From assembly GCA_964346535.1 (NCBI GenBank), contig CAYFUN010000041.1, positions 1 to 7,019 of the forward strand: a stretch of DNA of 7,019 nucleotides, given 5' to 3'. The notes beneath the pieces are model-generated. The model had not been told where the DNA came from and did not search any database. It saw only the letters and a program-made list of their open reading frames with translations. Position 1 is the first letter of the stretch; each line of letters opens with the position of its first letter. Source of the DNA: Neofamilia sp964346535 (GTDB lineage Bacteria > Bacillota > Clostridia > Tissierellales > Peptoniphilaceae). This document shows positions 1-6,987 of the stretch, piece after piece. The position numbers were made by a program, and so were the translations under genes.

Positions 1-9
1 CTAACAAAA

Positions 10-1383
10 TTAATATTCTATTTTTAAGTCTATTATCTGGTCTTGGATTTTGATTTGCCAATATAGGTCTAGGGGGTTTTGGTCGCTGTTGTCTTTGTAG
101 ATTATTTTGGCTTCTTCTATTTGGTTGAGGATTTGTTTTTGGGTTAGGGCTGGGTGCTTTAGTTGTTCTTTTATTTGGTTTGTGTTTTTTCTTACTATTT
201 TTTCTAGGCTTTGGTCTTCTCCTACTGTGATGTAGGTTTTTCGTTCTTCTGTTGGGCCTCTAAAGTATTTGGATATTCGATTTATGTGGGTGTTGTAGAC
301 GTCGACTTCTAGGTAGTCCTTTATGTTTTCGTCTGCGATTTCTACTTTGTAGGTTCCTGCTGATTTGCCGAAGATTATTTTAAAGCCTGGGCTGCCTTTG
401 GCTTCGACTTCTTTTATTTCTTTTAGGTACAAGCTGTCGTCGATGCCTAGGGTGTCTGATATAAAGGAGAGGGCTGTTTCTAGGGACACGTATAGGTTTC
501 GGTCTTTTATTTTTGGTATTTGGGGGTCGTAGTAGGAGATTTGTCCCAGGTTTGTGATTTTTAAGAGTTTGTCTCCGTCTACGTAGATGGTTTGGACGCC
601 TTCTTCTTTTATTACTCTGATTAGGTTTAGGTCTTTTTTGAAGAATTTTCTTATTATGTTTTCTATTTGTTGGTTGTCTAGGGTCTGAAGTAGGTTTTGA
701 TAGCTTATTTTTTCGATTTTGTGGTCTTTTATTCTTCCTATATAGGCTGTGCTTGTGTTTTCTAATATTTCTCCTGCCAGGTCGTAGGGGTTGTAGCCGT
801 CTAAAAACAGATTTGCTACTTTTATGTTTAGGTTTTCTGTTGGCAGGTCGTCAAAGGTCAGTAGTTTTATTGAGCCTTCATTTTTTATTACTACAAAGGG
901 TTTTTCTAGGGATATATAGAGGCTTTGAATTTTTGGAAATTTTTCTGCCAGTTTGCTGGAGCTTTCTGCTTTTAGGGCGTTTAGTATTGTCAGCGTTGTT
1001 AGGCCGTCGTTAAATTCCATGTAGATGGACCTTTGTTCTAAGAGTTGGCTGTAGAGGTCTTCTGTTATTGAGTCTAGGGCCACTGAGTTTGTGCCTTTTT
1101 CTTGGAAGATTTGTTTTATTATTTCTTTGATGTCGTCCCAGTAGCCGTCTTTTAGTGGGTTGTCTATAAGGGTGTGGTGGCCTGCGCCAAAGTTTATATA
1201 AAGGGCTTCTGGTTTTATTGCGTCTTCCATTAGGTCTTGGGTTGGACGGTTTTGGTCTTCTTCTGCTTCTAGTTTTGTGCTGGTGAATATGTCTTCAGGC
1301 TCCATGCCAAAGTTTAGGAATAGTAAGTAGACTGAGCTTAGGAGGAGGACGAAGATAGTTAGGGTTTGTAGTTTATCTTTCAT
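10..1383 (-). CDS. yycH: YycH-like extracytoplasmic regulator of WalK
   Basis: This is probably YycH (WalH), a membrane-anchored extracytoplasmic protein that modulates the sensor kinase WalK. The 457-residue product has a short basic start, one hydrophobic segment at about residues 8-24 and then a long hydrophilic domain. That is an N-terminal anchor with the bulk outside the cell, and the length is close to that of YycH (about 450) rather than YycI (about 280). The stretch at residues 58-73 (KPEALYINFGAGHHTL) resembles the start of the YycH outer domain. ATG at 1383-1381 is preceded by GGAGG (complement of 1390-1394) with a 6-nt spacer. The gene overlaps the end of walK by 11 bp, so translation is probably coupled. 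The family is highly divergent, so the call rests mostly on position, topology and length. In known relatives YycH acts with YycI as a repressor of WalK in B. subtilis and as an activator in S. aureus; the direction here is unknown. Confidence 0.75.
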   Translation of the reverse strand: MKDKLQTLTIFVLLLSSVYLLFLNFGMEPEDIFTSTKLEAEEDQNRPTQDLMEDAIKPEALYINFGAGHHTLIDNPLKDGYWDDIKEIIKQIFQEKGTNSVALDSITEDLYSQLLEQRSIYMEFNDGLTTLTILNALKAESSSKLAEKFPKIQSLYISLEKPFVVIKNEGSIKLLTFDDLPTENLNIKVANLFLDGYNPYDLAGEILENTSTAYIGRIKDHKIEKISYQNLLQTLDNQQIENIIRKFFKKDLNLIRVIKEEGVQTIYVDGDKLLKITNLGQISYYDPQIPKIKDRNLYVSLETALSFISDTLGIDDSLYLKEIKEVEAKGSPGFKIIFGKSAGTYKVEIADENIKDYLEVDVYNTHINRISKYFRGPTEERKTYITVGEDQSLEKIVRKNTNQIKEQLKHPALTQKQILNQIEEAKIIYKDNSDQNPLDLYWQIKIQDQIIDLKIEY

Positions 1384-3178
1384 TTAGGTCCTCCAAGTCT
1401 TTTTTAAAGATCAGACTGATTTCTGTTCCTATGTTTGGTTTTGATTTTAAAATTATTGTGCCGCCTAGTTTTTCTACTAGTTCTTTGGCTATTGATAGGC
1501 CTAGGCCTGTTCCGCCTGCTTTTCTAGACCTGCCTTTTTCTACTCTATAAAATCTTTCGAAGATGTGTTTTTGGTCGGCGTATGGGATGCCGATGCCGTT
1601 GTCTTTTACTGTGAGTCTAAAGGAGTCTTTGTAGTCCATTAGGTCTATTAATACTGTGCCTTGGTACTCGGTGTATTTGTAGGCGTTTGAAAGGATGTTC
1701 ATAAAGATTTTTTCTAGTGAGTCTCTGTGGTTGGTTATGATTAGATTGTCTGTATGGATTTTCTTTTCTAAAATTATAGATTTTTCTGCTCGCAGAGTCT
1801 CTAGGGATTTTACACAGGAGTCGATTAGGGTGTTTAGGTTTATTTTTTCTAGGTCCATTGTCCAGGCGTCTGAGTCTATGTTTGATAGTTCTAAGAGGTC
1901 TTGGACTAGTCGTGTCATCCTGTTTGTTTCGTTGTCAATTATCCCTAAGAAGTTTTTCTCTACGTCTTTGTCCATGTCGGTTTCCATTAGGGTTTCGGTG
2001 TAGGTTTTTATTGTGGTCAGTGGGGTTTTTAGTTCGTGGGAGACGTTGGCTACAAAGTCTTTTCTCATTTGGTCTAGGCGGTGTTCTTTGGATACGTCTT
2101 GGAAGACAATTATTATTCCTGAGACTAGGCCTAGGTCGTCAAGATAGGGTCCGTAAATTAAGTTGTAGTGTCTGCCATCAATTGTTGTTGAGACGACTCC
2201 TTCTAGGGTGGACCTGTTTTTGTAGTCGATGTTGTAGATGTTTAGTTTTTGCAAATTTATGCTGTGGTATTTTATGTCTAGGTCTTCTAGTTTTAAAATT
2301 TCTTTGGCGACTTGGTTGATGTGGATGAGTTTGTTATTGGTATCAATGGCCAAGACTCCTTCTGCCATGTATTCGAAGATTGTGTTTAGCTTTGCTCTTT
2401 CGACTTCCATTGTTGACATGGTGTCTTGGAGCTGGTCGGTGAAGAAGTTAAACATCTGGGCCAGCTTTCCAATTTCGTCGTCGGATTTTACTGCTACTTT
2501 TTGGGAGTAGTCGCCTTTTGCTACTACTGCTACTTTTTTTGTCAGGTCTCTTATTGGGTTTACAATTGTAGACGACAAAATAAGGCCTAGGATTATTGAT
2601 GCTAGTAGGGCAACTAGGCCTGCTGATAGTATTATTTTTTTTGAGTCTAGGAGCAGGTTGTTTATGCTCTCTAGGTTGCCGATCATATAGAAGATTGCGT
2701 TTACTTGGCCTTCGTAGTTGTAAATTGGATAGGCCAGGTGCAGGTCTCCTAGTCTGTTTTCTCGGTTGGACCTGGTTAGTTTTTCTGTCTGGCCTTGGAA
2801 GGCTGAGAAGATTAGGTCTGGTTCTAGGCCCTTGTAGGAAAGGGCTGGGGCTAGGTCTTCTATTTTTGTGTTTACATTTACTGAGGCGACTATCTTTGGA
2901 TCTTTGGGATCAAATATGGCGTAGAGCTGGTAGGTTGAATTTATTTTCCAGTCTTCTAGAAGTTTTTGGATTTGGCCTTTTTTCGCTATCCAGTCTAGGG
3001 AGGAAAATTTTTCTGATGATGACACCATGGTGGATGCTGTTGTCAGCATGTCTTTTTCCATTGATAGGACCTGGGTGTTTTCTAGTCTGTTTACGATGAA
3101 TATGCCTACTATCATCATAGCTACTAAAACTAGGGTGAAGTAAATGGCAATAAATCTTACTCTTATACTTTTTAACAA
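1373..3178 (-). CDS. walK: WalK sensor histidine kinase
   Basis: Membrane sensor kinase that phosphorylates WalR in response to cell-wall state. The 601 residues are close to the 611 of B. subtilis WalK. In order: TM1 at about 7-30; an extracytoplasmic sensor domain at about 31-182; TM2 at about 183-206; a HAMP linker at about 205-257; a PAS domain at about 262-363, beginning near EYMAEGVLAID; an H-box NVSHELKTPL with the phosphorylated His381; an N-box with Asn494 and Asn498; G1 DNGIGI at 526-531; F-box FERFYR at 540-545; and G2 GGTGLGLS at 555-562. All catalytic boxes look intact. The start is TTG, two bases after the walR stop, and is supported by GGAGG in the last codons of walR. Starting at the later Met21 or Met22 would cut through TM1. 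Leucine is very often CTA, unlike in the plus-strand sppA gene. The WalK assignment, rather than PhoR, rests on the PAS/HAMP layout and on its partners WalR and YycH. Confidence 0.95.
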   Translation of the reverse strand: MLKSIRVRFIAIYFTLVLVAMMIVGIFIVNRLENTQVLSMEKDMLTTASTMVSSSEKFSSLDWIAKKGQIQKLLEDWKINSTYQLYAIFDPKDPKIVASVNVNTKIEDLAPALSYKGLEPDLIFSAFQGQTEKLTRSNRENRLGDLHLAYPIYNYEGQVNAIFYMIGNLESINNLLLDSKKIILSAGLVALLASIILGLILSSTIVNPIRDLTKKVAVVAKGDYSQKVAVKSDDEIGKLAQMFNFFTDQLQDTMSTMEVERAKLNTIFEYMAEGVLAIDTNNKLIHINQVAKEILKLEDLDIKYHSINLQKLNIYNIDYKNRSTLEGVVSTTIDGRHYNLIYGPYLDDLGLVSGIIIVFQDVSKEHRLDQMRKDFVANVSHELKTPLTTIKTYTETLMETDMDKDVEKNFLGIIDNETNRMTRLVQDLLELSNIDSDAWTMDLEKINLNTLIDSCVKSLETLRAEKSIILEKKIHTDNLIITNHRDSLEKIFMNILSNAYKYTEYQGTVLIDLMDYKDSFRLTVKDNGIGIPYADQKHIFERFYRVEKGRSRKAGGTGLGLSIAKELVEKLGGTIILKSKPNIGTEISLIFKKDLEDLNER

Positions 3179-3180
3179 GG

Positions 3181-3885
3181 TTAACCTCCGAAGTAGTAGC
3201 CGAGTCCTCTTTTTGTTTTTATATATACTGGGTCGCCGTCTTTGTCTTCGATTTTTTCTCTTAGACGTCTTACTGTTACGTCTACTGTTCTTATGTCACC
3301 AAAGTGTTCGTAGCCCCAAACGTCTGTGAGCAGGGTTTCTCTTGAGACAACTTGGTCTTGTCTAAGGGCTAAGTATTTTAGGAGTTCAAATTCTCTGACT
3401 GTTAGGTCAATTACTTGACCACGTTTTTTTAGTTCGTATTTGCCCAGGTCAAGGGATAGGTCCTTGTAGACAATTTGGTCCACGTTGTGTTCTGGGTTTT
3501 GAAAGTCTAAACGGCGAAGATTTGCCTTTACTCTGGCTATGAGTTCGTTTATGGAAAATGGTTTTACCATGTAGTCGTCTGCTCCTAGTTCTAGGCCGTG
3601 AATCTTGTCTGATTCTTCTTCTTTGGCTGTTAGGATTATTACTGGAAATTTATATTTTTGTCTCAGTGTTGATAGGACTTCAAAGCCGTTTTTCTTTGGC
3701 ATCATTATGTCTAGGATAAGTAGGTCTGGTACTTTTTGAGAAATTTTTTCTAAAGTTTCTTCTCCATCGTTAGCTGTTCTAAGTTTGAAGCCTTGTTTTT
3801 CTAAGTTGAATTTTATTATATCTGCTATTGCATTTTCGTCGTCTGCAACTAGTATTTCGATTTGGTTGTTTTTTTGTAAATCCAT
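3181..3885 (-). CDS. walR: WalR response regulator (OmpR/PhoB family)
   Basis: DNA-binding response regulator phosphorylated by WalK; in relatives it controls autolysins and wall metabolism. The 234 residues are a normal length. The receiver domain (about 9-122) has the acidic pocket Asp15/Asp16, phospho-acceptor Asp59 in LILDIMMP, Thr86 in LTAKE and Lys108 in VKPF. The winged-helix output domain (about 137-232) has LTVREFELLKYLA, a recognition region at 197-213 reading DIRTVDVTVRRLREKIE, and the wing TKRGLGYYF. The recognition region is close to what is known for WalR, which separates it from PhoP/PhoB-type paralogues. ATG at 3885-3883 has GGAGG (complement of 3892-3896) with a 6-nt spacer. 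The protein ends just after the wing, in Gly-Gly, lacking the short extra tail of B. subtilis WalR; those glycine codons supply the walK ribosome-binding site. It is the first gene of the walR-walK-yycH operon and is divergent from the MFS gene. Confidence 0.95.
   Translation of the reverse strand: MDLQKNNQIEILVADDENAIADIIKFNLEKQGFKLRTANDGEETLEKISQKVPDLLILDIMMPKKNGFEVLSTLRQKYKFPVIILTAKEEESDKIHGLELGADDYMVKPFSINELIARVKANLRRLDFQNPEHNVDQIVYKDLSLDLGKYELKKRGQVIDLTVREFELLKYLALRQDQVVSRETLLTDVWGYEHFGDIRTVDVTVRRLREKIEDKDGDPVYIKTKRGLGYYFGG
3185..3189 (-). promoter_or_regulatory. Shine-Dalgarno site of walK, inside the walR end
   Basis: The minus strand reads GGAGG, then TTAACC, then the TTG start of walK. 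The GGAGG is made by the final Gly-Gly codons of walR (GGA GGT before TAA). The 6-nt spacing is good, and this site is what decides for the TTG start. Ribosomes finishing walR would be released right at the walK start. Confidence 0.85.
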
Positions 3886-3914
3886 TATTTACCTCCGTCT
3901 TTTCCGTGCTTTTG

Positions 3915-3923
3915 TGTTAAAAT
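3915..3923 (+). promoter_or_regulatory. Candidate extended -10 promoter for the MFS gene
   Basis: The plus strand reads TGTTAAAAT, which is TG-N-TAAAAT with TAAAAT at 3918-3923 (5 of 6 to TATAAT). It is the mirror counterpart of the walR -10 within the same palindrome. Transcription would start near 3930, about 44 nt before the MFS start codon. The -35 position (CCGTCT at 3895-3900) is a poor match and overlaps the walR ribosome-binding site, so this promoter is less certain than the opposite one. Confidence 0.45.
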
Positions 3924-3925
3924 AT

Positions 3926-3934
3926 ATTATATCA
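3926..3934 (-). promoter_or_regulatory. Extended -10 promoter for walR-walK-yycH
   Basis: On the minus strand the sequence reads TGATATAAT, a perfect TATAAT (3931-3926) with a TG one base upstream, i.e. a consensus extended -10. Transcription would start near 3919, giving a leader of about 34 nt before walR. The -35 position (17-bp spacer, 3954-3949) reads AAGAAA, matching the consensus at only 3 of 6, which is tolerable with an extended -10. The element lies in one half of the 3911-3938 palindrome. Confidence 0.7.
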
Positions 3935-3960
3935 CAAATTTTAGTTGATTTCTTATTGAT

Positions 3961-3967
3961 GGAGGGG
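3961..3967 (+). promoter_or_regulatory. Shine-Dalgarno site deciding the TTG start of the MFS gene
   Basis: GGAGGGG lies just upstream of the in-frame TTG at 3974, with about 6-8 nt spacing depending on register. The in-frame ATG at 3959 overlaps this site and has no Shine-Dalgarno of its own, so the TTG is preferred. Confidence 0.75.
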
Positions 3968-3973
3968 AATGTT

Positions 3974-5200
3974 TTGAGAGCTTACGAAGTTTCTTATAGA
4001 AAATCGATTTTTTCTTTAATTGTTATTGGCCTTTCGTATTTGCTGGCGAATTTTCACAGGCAGTCTATGGCAATTATGGCTCCTTTTCTAGCTGAGTCTT
4101 TAAATATTTCTAATAGCCAAATTGGACTACTAGGCGCCATTGTCTTTTATATTTATGGGCTGACTCAAATTCCCTTGGGCTTTTTGACTTCTAAGTATGG
4201 CGGCAGAAAAATCATTCAAGTCTGTCTTGTTTTATTAATTGTGGGATCTTTTTTCTTCGGCAGGGCAGAAACTTTTTCTCAGCTGCTGCTAGGCAGGTTT
4301 TTAATTGGCCTGGCTGTTTCTGGCTATTATGTTCCTGGCCTCCATCTTATTCGCCAGTGGTTTGATGTTCGTGACCTTTCTTTTTATCTGGGAATTTATT
4401 TGGCCATTGGCAATGTTGGGTCACTGCTTTCCACTTCCCCTTATGAAATTCTTTTAAATAATTTTTCAATTTCAAGTATTTACTGGGGCTTTATTGTCTT
4501 TACTTTTATTTTACTTGTGGCTTCACTTTTTTTAGAAGATGAAAAAATTTCTGGGAAGAAAGTTGCTCTTAAGGATGAAGCTGAAAAGAAAAATCCATAT
4601 TTTACTTGGTTTTTTATTTCCCTCTTGTTTTATGGGCTAACTTCTTATGGGGCCAGACAGGCGTTTTTCTCCTTGTGGGGACCTCTTTATTATACTGACT
4701 ATCTTGGCCTTGACTTGACTAAGGCTTCGTTTTTGATGATGGTTATGTCTATTGGCGGTATTGTCTACTCGCCTATTTCTGGAAAGGTCGCCGACAAAAT
4801 TGGCAGGCACAAGGCCCTGGTTATTCAATCGCTTTTAATTGCCTTCTTGTGGTTGGTGTTCGCCTTCCTTCCTAAAGAGACTCCTTTCGCCTTGGTTTTA
4901 TTTTTGGCTTTGCTTATTGGCGCCCTAAATATTACCACGATTTCAAATGCCTTTACGACACTAACTGACTATGCGCCGATTGCCTTTACTTCGGTTTTTG
5001 TTGGAGTCTTTAATGCCTTTAACTTTTTCGGCTCGGCTTTTTATATGCAAGGCCTAGGCAGGTTCTTTGATGCTAAGGGATCTAGTCCTGAAACTTTTTC
5101 AACTGCCTTACTTATATTTTTCTTTTCTATTGTAGTGGCTGTGGTTTTAAATTCATTTTTCTATTTGAAAATGGCTGGCCACAGGGAGAAAAATCTTTAG
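3974..5200 (+). CDS. MFS transporter, substrate unknown
   Basis: Major facilitator superfamily secondary transporter of the inner membrane. With the TTG start at 3974 it has 408 residues, typical for a 12-helix MFS protein, and hydrophobic segments recur along the whole length. The loop between helices 2 and 3 (about 69-80, GFLTSKYGGRKI) is a degenerate motif A without the usual Asp. Its counterpart between helices 8 and 9 (about 270-282, GKVADKIGRHKAL) is well conserved. Arg108 in LLGRFLIGLAVSG fits the helix-4 motif. A hydrophilic, lysine-rich central loop lies at about 188-208. The segment near residues 27-38 (FHRQSMAIMAPF) carries charged and polar residues that could help bind substrate. 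The substrate cannot be read from the sequence; organic anion/sugar-phosphate-like or drug transport are both possible. It is divergent from walR, and 68 bp separate it from sppA with no clear terminator, so read-through into sppA is possible. Confidence 0.9.
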   Translation: MRAYEVSYRKSIFSLIVIGLSYLLANFHRQSMAIMAPFLAESLNISNSQIGLLGAIVFYIYGLTQIPLGFLTSKYGGRKIIQVCLVLLIVGSFFFGRAETFSQLLLGRFLIGLAVSGYYVPGLHLIRQWFDVRDLSFYLGIYLAIGNVGSLLSTSPYEILLNNFSISSIYWGFIVFTFILLVASLFLEDEKISGKKVALKDEAEKKNPYFTWFFISLLFYGLTSYGARQAFFSLWGPLYYTDYLGLDLTKASFLMMVMSIGGIVYSPISGKVADKIGRHKALVIQSLLIAFLWLVFAFLPKETPFALVLFLALLIGALNITTISNAFTTLTDYAPIAFTSVFVGVFNAFNFFGSAFYMQGLGRFFDAKGSSPETFSTALLIFFFSIVVAVVLNSFFYLKMAGHREKNL

Positions 5201-5232
5201 AATAGGAAGACTCTTTTCGGGTAATAATTAAG

Positions 5233-5238
5233 TATAGT
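5233..5238 (+). promoter_or_regulatory. Weak candidate -10 for the sppA-RDD operon
   Basis: The 68-bp gap between the MFS gene and sppA (5201-5268) contains TATAGT, 5 of 6 to TATAAT, about 30 bp before the sppA ATG. No good -35 is seen at 16-18 bp spacing (for example ACTCTT at 5210-5215), and there is no TG extension. The gap holds no convincing terminator hairpin, so sppA may instead, or also, be read from the MFS promoter. Confidence 0.3.
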
Positions 5239-5268
5239 GATTAAATTTTTTTAAAGGGAGAAAATATT

Positions 5269-6288
5269 ATGAACAAAAAACGTTGGTTGGCAGCAGGAAT
5301 TGCCTTTATTATTTTAGTAATATCTCTTGCTGTTCCAAAATTTAAGACCAAGGAAGAATTAGACTCTGAAGAGCTGACTGGCTTTTATGAAAAGTTCTTT
5401 GGCGAATCTCTTTCTGGCATCAAGGAAAAAGAAATCCAAGCTGGATCTAAAAACGAAAGGATTCTCCTTCTGGACTTAGATGGATCCATTATGGCAGGCT
5501 CTGGTTACAGTTTTACTGGCTCTGGCTACAACCACGATTTCTTTTTAAAACAGTTAGACAAGGTTTTAGACGATCCTACTATTAAGGGAATTTTGTTTAC
5601 AATTAATTCACCTGGTGGTGGAGTTTATGAGTCTGCTGAAATTAGAGAAAAGTTACTTAAGATAAAAGACGCAGGTATTCCAATTTATGTTTCTATGAAA
5701 AACTTGGCTGCTTCTGGTGGCTACTATGTTGCTGCTGATGCTGACAAGATTTTTGCAAACCCTGAAACTTGGACTGGGTCTATTGGTGTAATTTCTCAAA
5801 CTATGGACTATGCAGGTCTAATGGAAAAGTACGGAGTTAGGTCTCACATTTATGCTTCTGGTAGAAACAAGGCCATGGGCTCTCCTTACAAGGAACCATC
5901 TGAAGAAGAAGTTGCTATTTGGATGAGCTTAATTAACGAGTCTTATGATAAGTTTGTAAAAATAATTGCTGAAGGTAGAAATATGCCTGAGGACAAGGTG
6001 CGTCAACTTGCAGATGGTAGAATTTATTCTGCTAAGCAGGCACTAGAAAATGGCTTAGTTGATAAAATTGGAAATTCTGAAGATGCCCTTGAAGCACTTA
6101 TTGCAGATAACAACATTGCCTATCCAAGTGTTTTTAAATACAGTCTGCCAACTGATTCTCTATCTGAAATCTTTGGACCTTTTTCTTCTTTCTTAGCTTC
6201 TAAATCTGAACTTGGCGACCTTAAGTATTTTATTGAAAAACAAGATCAAGCTTATCCTAGGGCCTACTACCTTTATGGAGGTTTCTAA
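5269..6288 (+). CDS. sppA: Signal peptide peptidase SppA (family S49)
   Basis: Membrane-anchored serine protease that degrades leftover signal peptides and other membrane peptides on the outer face of the membrane. The 339 residues match the short Bacillus-type SppA (about 335), not the double-domain E. coli form. A signal anchor lies at about 7-23, with the rest extracytoplasmic. The catalytic dyad is clear: nucleophile Ser149 in LAASGGYY, and general base Lys201 in SGRNKAMGS. Their spacing of 52 residues equals that of Ser147 and Lys199 in B. subtilis SppA. Other family marks are INSPGGGVYES at 112-122 and TGSIGVI at 169-175. ATG at 5269 is preceded by AGGGAG with an 8-nt spacer. The stop overlaps the next gene as TAATG, and the YGGF tail supplies that gene's GGAGG. 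The tight link to an RDD protein gene mirrors sppA-yteJ in B. subtilis, which is tied to envelope stress and lantibiotic resistance. Confidence 0.95.
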   Translation: MNKKRWLAAGIAFIILVISLAVPKFKTKEELDSEELTGFYEKFFGESLSGIKEKEIQAGSKNERILLLDLDGSIMAGSGYSFTGSGYNHDFFLKQLDKVLDDPTIKGILFTINSPGGGVYESAEIREKLLKIKDAGIPIYVSMKNLAASGGYYVAADADKIFANPETWTGSIGVISQTMDYAGLMEKYGVRSHIYASGRNKAMGSPYKEPSEEEVAIWMSLINESYDKFVKIIAEGRNMPEDKVRQLADGRIYSAKQALENGLVDKIGNSEDALEALIADNNIAYPSVFKYSLPTDSLSEIFGPFSSFLASKSELGDLKYFIEKQDQAYPRAYYLYGGF

Positions 6289-6980
6289 TGAACAATGATT
6301 TTAATTTCAATGAAGAAGTAGAAGAGAAAAAAGATCATATTGAAAACTTAGATGCAGCAGCTGAAGATTTTGAAACTAGCCGTGGGGCCTTTGTCTTTAA
6401 AGACGACAAGGACAAAGAAGACATTGACGATTTTTTAAAGAAAGAAAAAGTTAGAGACCAGGTCAAGGAAAACTATCCCCTTTATTTTGAAAACGAGTTT
6501 GGCAAGGACTTTTATCCTAAGGAACTTTATGCAGGATTTTTTAGAAGGTTTTTCGCCTTTGTCTTTGATGCCATGGTTGGCACTGCCGCCGCTGGCATTG
6601 TAGTAAATTTAATTTTCAACTTATTTGGATTTGAGTCAAAGGGCCTTTATACAGGGCTTTCAACTTTTTTCTATCTATTATATTTTACTTTGACAACTTA
6701 TTTTACTGGCGGTCAAAGTTTAGGCAAGATGGTCTTTAATTTAAAGGTCGTTTCCCTAGATGGAAATCCTTTGACTTTTCCTCAAGTTGTAACTAGAGAA
6801 TTTTTCGGCAGGTTTATCCATACTTATGGGATTTTATTTTTCCTATATCTCTTGGTGGCCTTTACTGAAAGAAAGCAAAGTCTGTCAGACATTTTCGCCG
6901 ACACAACTGTCCTCGACTTGTCAAAAGAAAAAGCCTATATTGTAGGCCAAATCGACAGACAATCTTATATTTATGAATAA
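6288..6980 (+). CDS. RDD-family membrane protein, likely SppI/YteJ-like partner of SppA
   Basis: Integral membrane protein of the RDD family. The 230 residues start with about 78 hydrophilic, strongly acidic and lysine-containing residues, followed by the RDD domain. Domain marks are FFRRFFAFVFD (Arg86, Arg87, Asp94), GGQSLGKMVFNLKVVSLDG at 141-159, and LSDIFADTTVLD at 199-210. Probable membrane helices are at about 95-113, 122-140 and 179-193. ATG at 6288 overlaps the sppA stop (TAATG), with GGAGG at 6277-6281 and a 6-nt spacer, so the two proteins are probably made together. In B. subtilis the equivalent neighbour YteJ (SppI) binds SppA and inhibits it; the same role here is inferred from gene order and domain. 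The protein is longer than YteJ (about 164 residues) because of the acidic N-terminal part, which has no recognisable domain. The RDD domain itself is certain; the SppI role is moderately likely. Confidence 0.9.
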   Translation: MNNDFNFNEEVEEKKDHIENLDAAAEDFETSRGAFVFKDDKDKEDIDDFLKKEKVRDQVKENYPLYFENEFGKDFYPKELYAGFFRRFFAFVFDAMVGTAAAGIVVNLIFNLFGFESKGLYTGLSTFFYLLYFTLTTYFTGGQSLGKMVFNLKVVSLDGNPLTFPQVVTREFFGRFIHTYGILFFLYLLVAFTERKQSLSDIFADTTVLDLSKEKAYIVGQIDRQSYIYE

Positions 6981-6987
6981 TCAATTT

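Larger units (their letters stand above)
3911..3938. repeat. 28-bp imperfect palindrome in the divergent promoter region
   Basis: The outer arms TTTGTG (3911-3916) and CACAAA (3933-3938) are exact inverted repeats. Pairing inward to the centre between 3924 and 3925 gives 12 of 14 matched pairs, the mismatched pairs being 3917/3932 and 3920/3929. It does not extend outward. It covers the -10 elements of both directions, so it could be an operator for a dimeric regulator or simply two symmetric promoters back to front. The arm spacing (TGTG-N16-CACA) does not fit the CRP/FNR spacing. Confidence 0.6.

Noticed and set aside
1..9. Start of yycI directly after yycH
   Set aside because: Only nine bases remain, with no ATG or ribosome-binding site visible, so the next gene cannot be called.
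1497..1508. 12-bp perfect palindrome AGGCCTAGGCCT in walK
   Set aside because: It encodes the Gly-Leu-Gly-Leu of the conserved G2 ATP-binding box with GGC and CTA codons, so coding explains it.
1858..2319. Open frames on the plus strand opposite walK and yycH (also 753-1013, 1695-2003, 2238-2510, 2596-3099, 3144-3329)
   Set aside because: Their products are low-complexity strings rich in Leu, Cys, Ser and Arg, they lie opposite well-recognised genes, and they lack family motifs. They result from the G/T-rich plus strand.
3915..3931. WalR binding box (two TGTWAH repeats, 5-bp spacer) upstream of walR
   Set aside because: Only one half-site-like TGTTAA (3915-3920) is present; the second repeat at the required spacing is ATTATA. 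Autoregulation by WalR is not supported by this.
3785..3973. Longer MFS start at 3785 or at the ATG at 3959
   Set aside because: The longer form would overlap walR by 101 bp and add a non-MFS leader. The ATG at 3959 has no Shine-Dalgarno site and overlaps the GGAGGGG that serves TTG at 3974.
4637..4828. 63-residue open frame on the minus strand inside the MFS gene
   Set aside because: It lies wholly opposite a conserved transporter region including motif A and has no family features.
5201..5220. Possible terminator hairpin after the MFS gene (GAAGA with TTTTC)
   Set aside because: The stem is only 5 bp with a G-T pair and a 3-nt loop, and no T-run follows.
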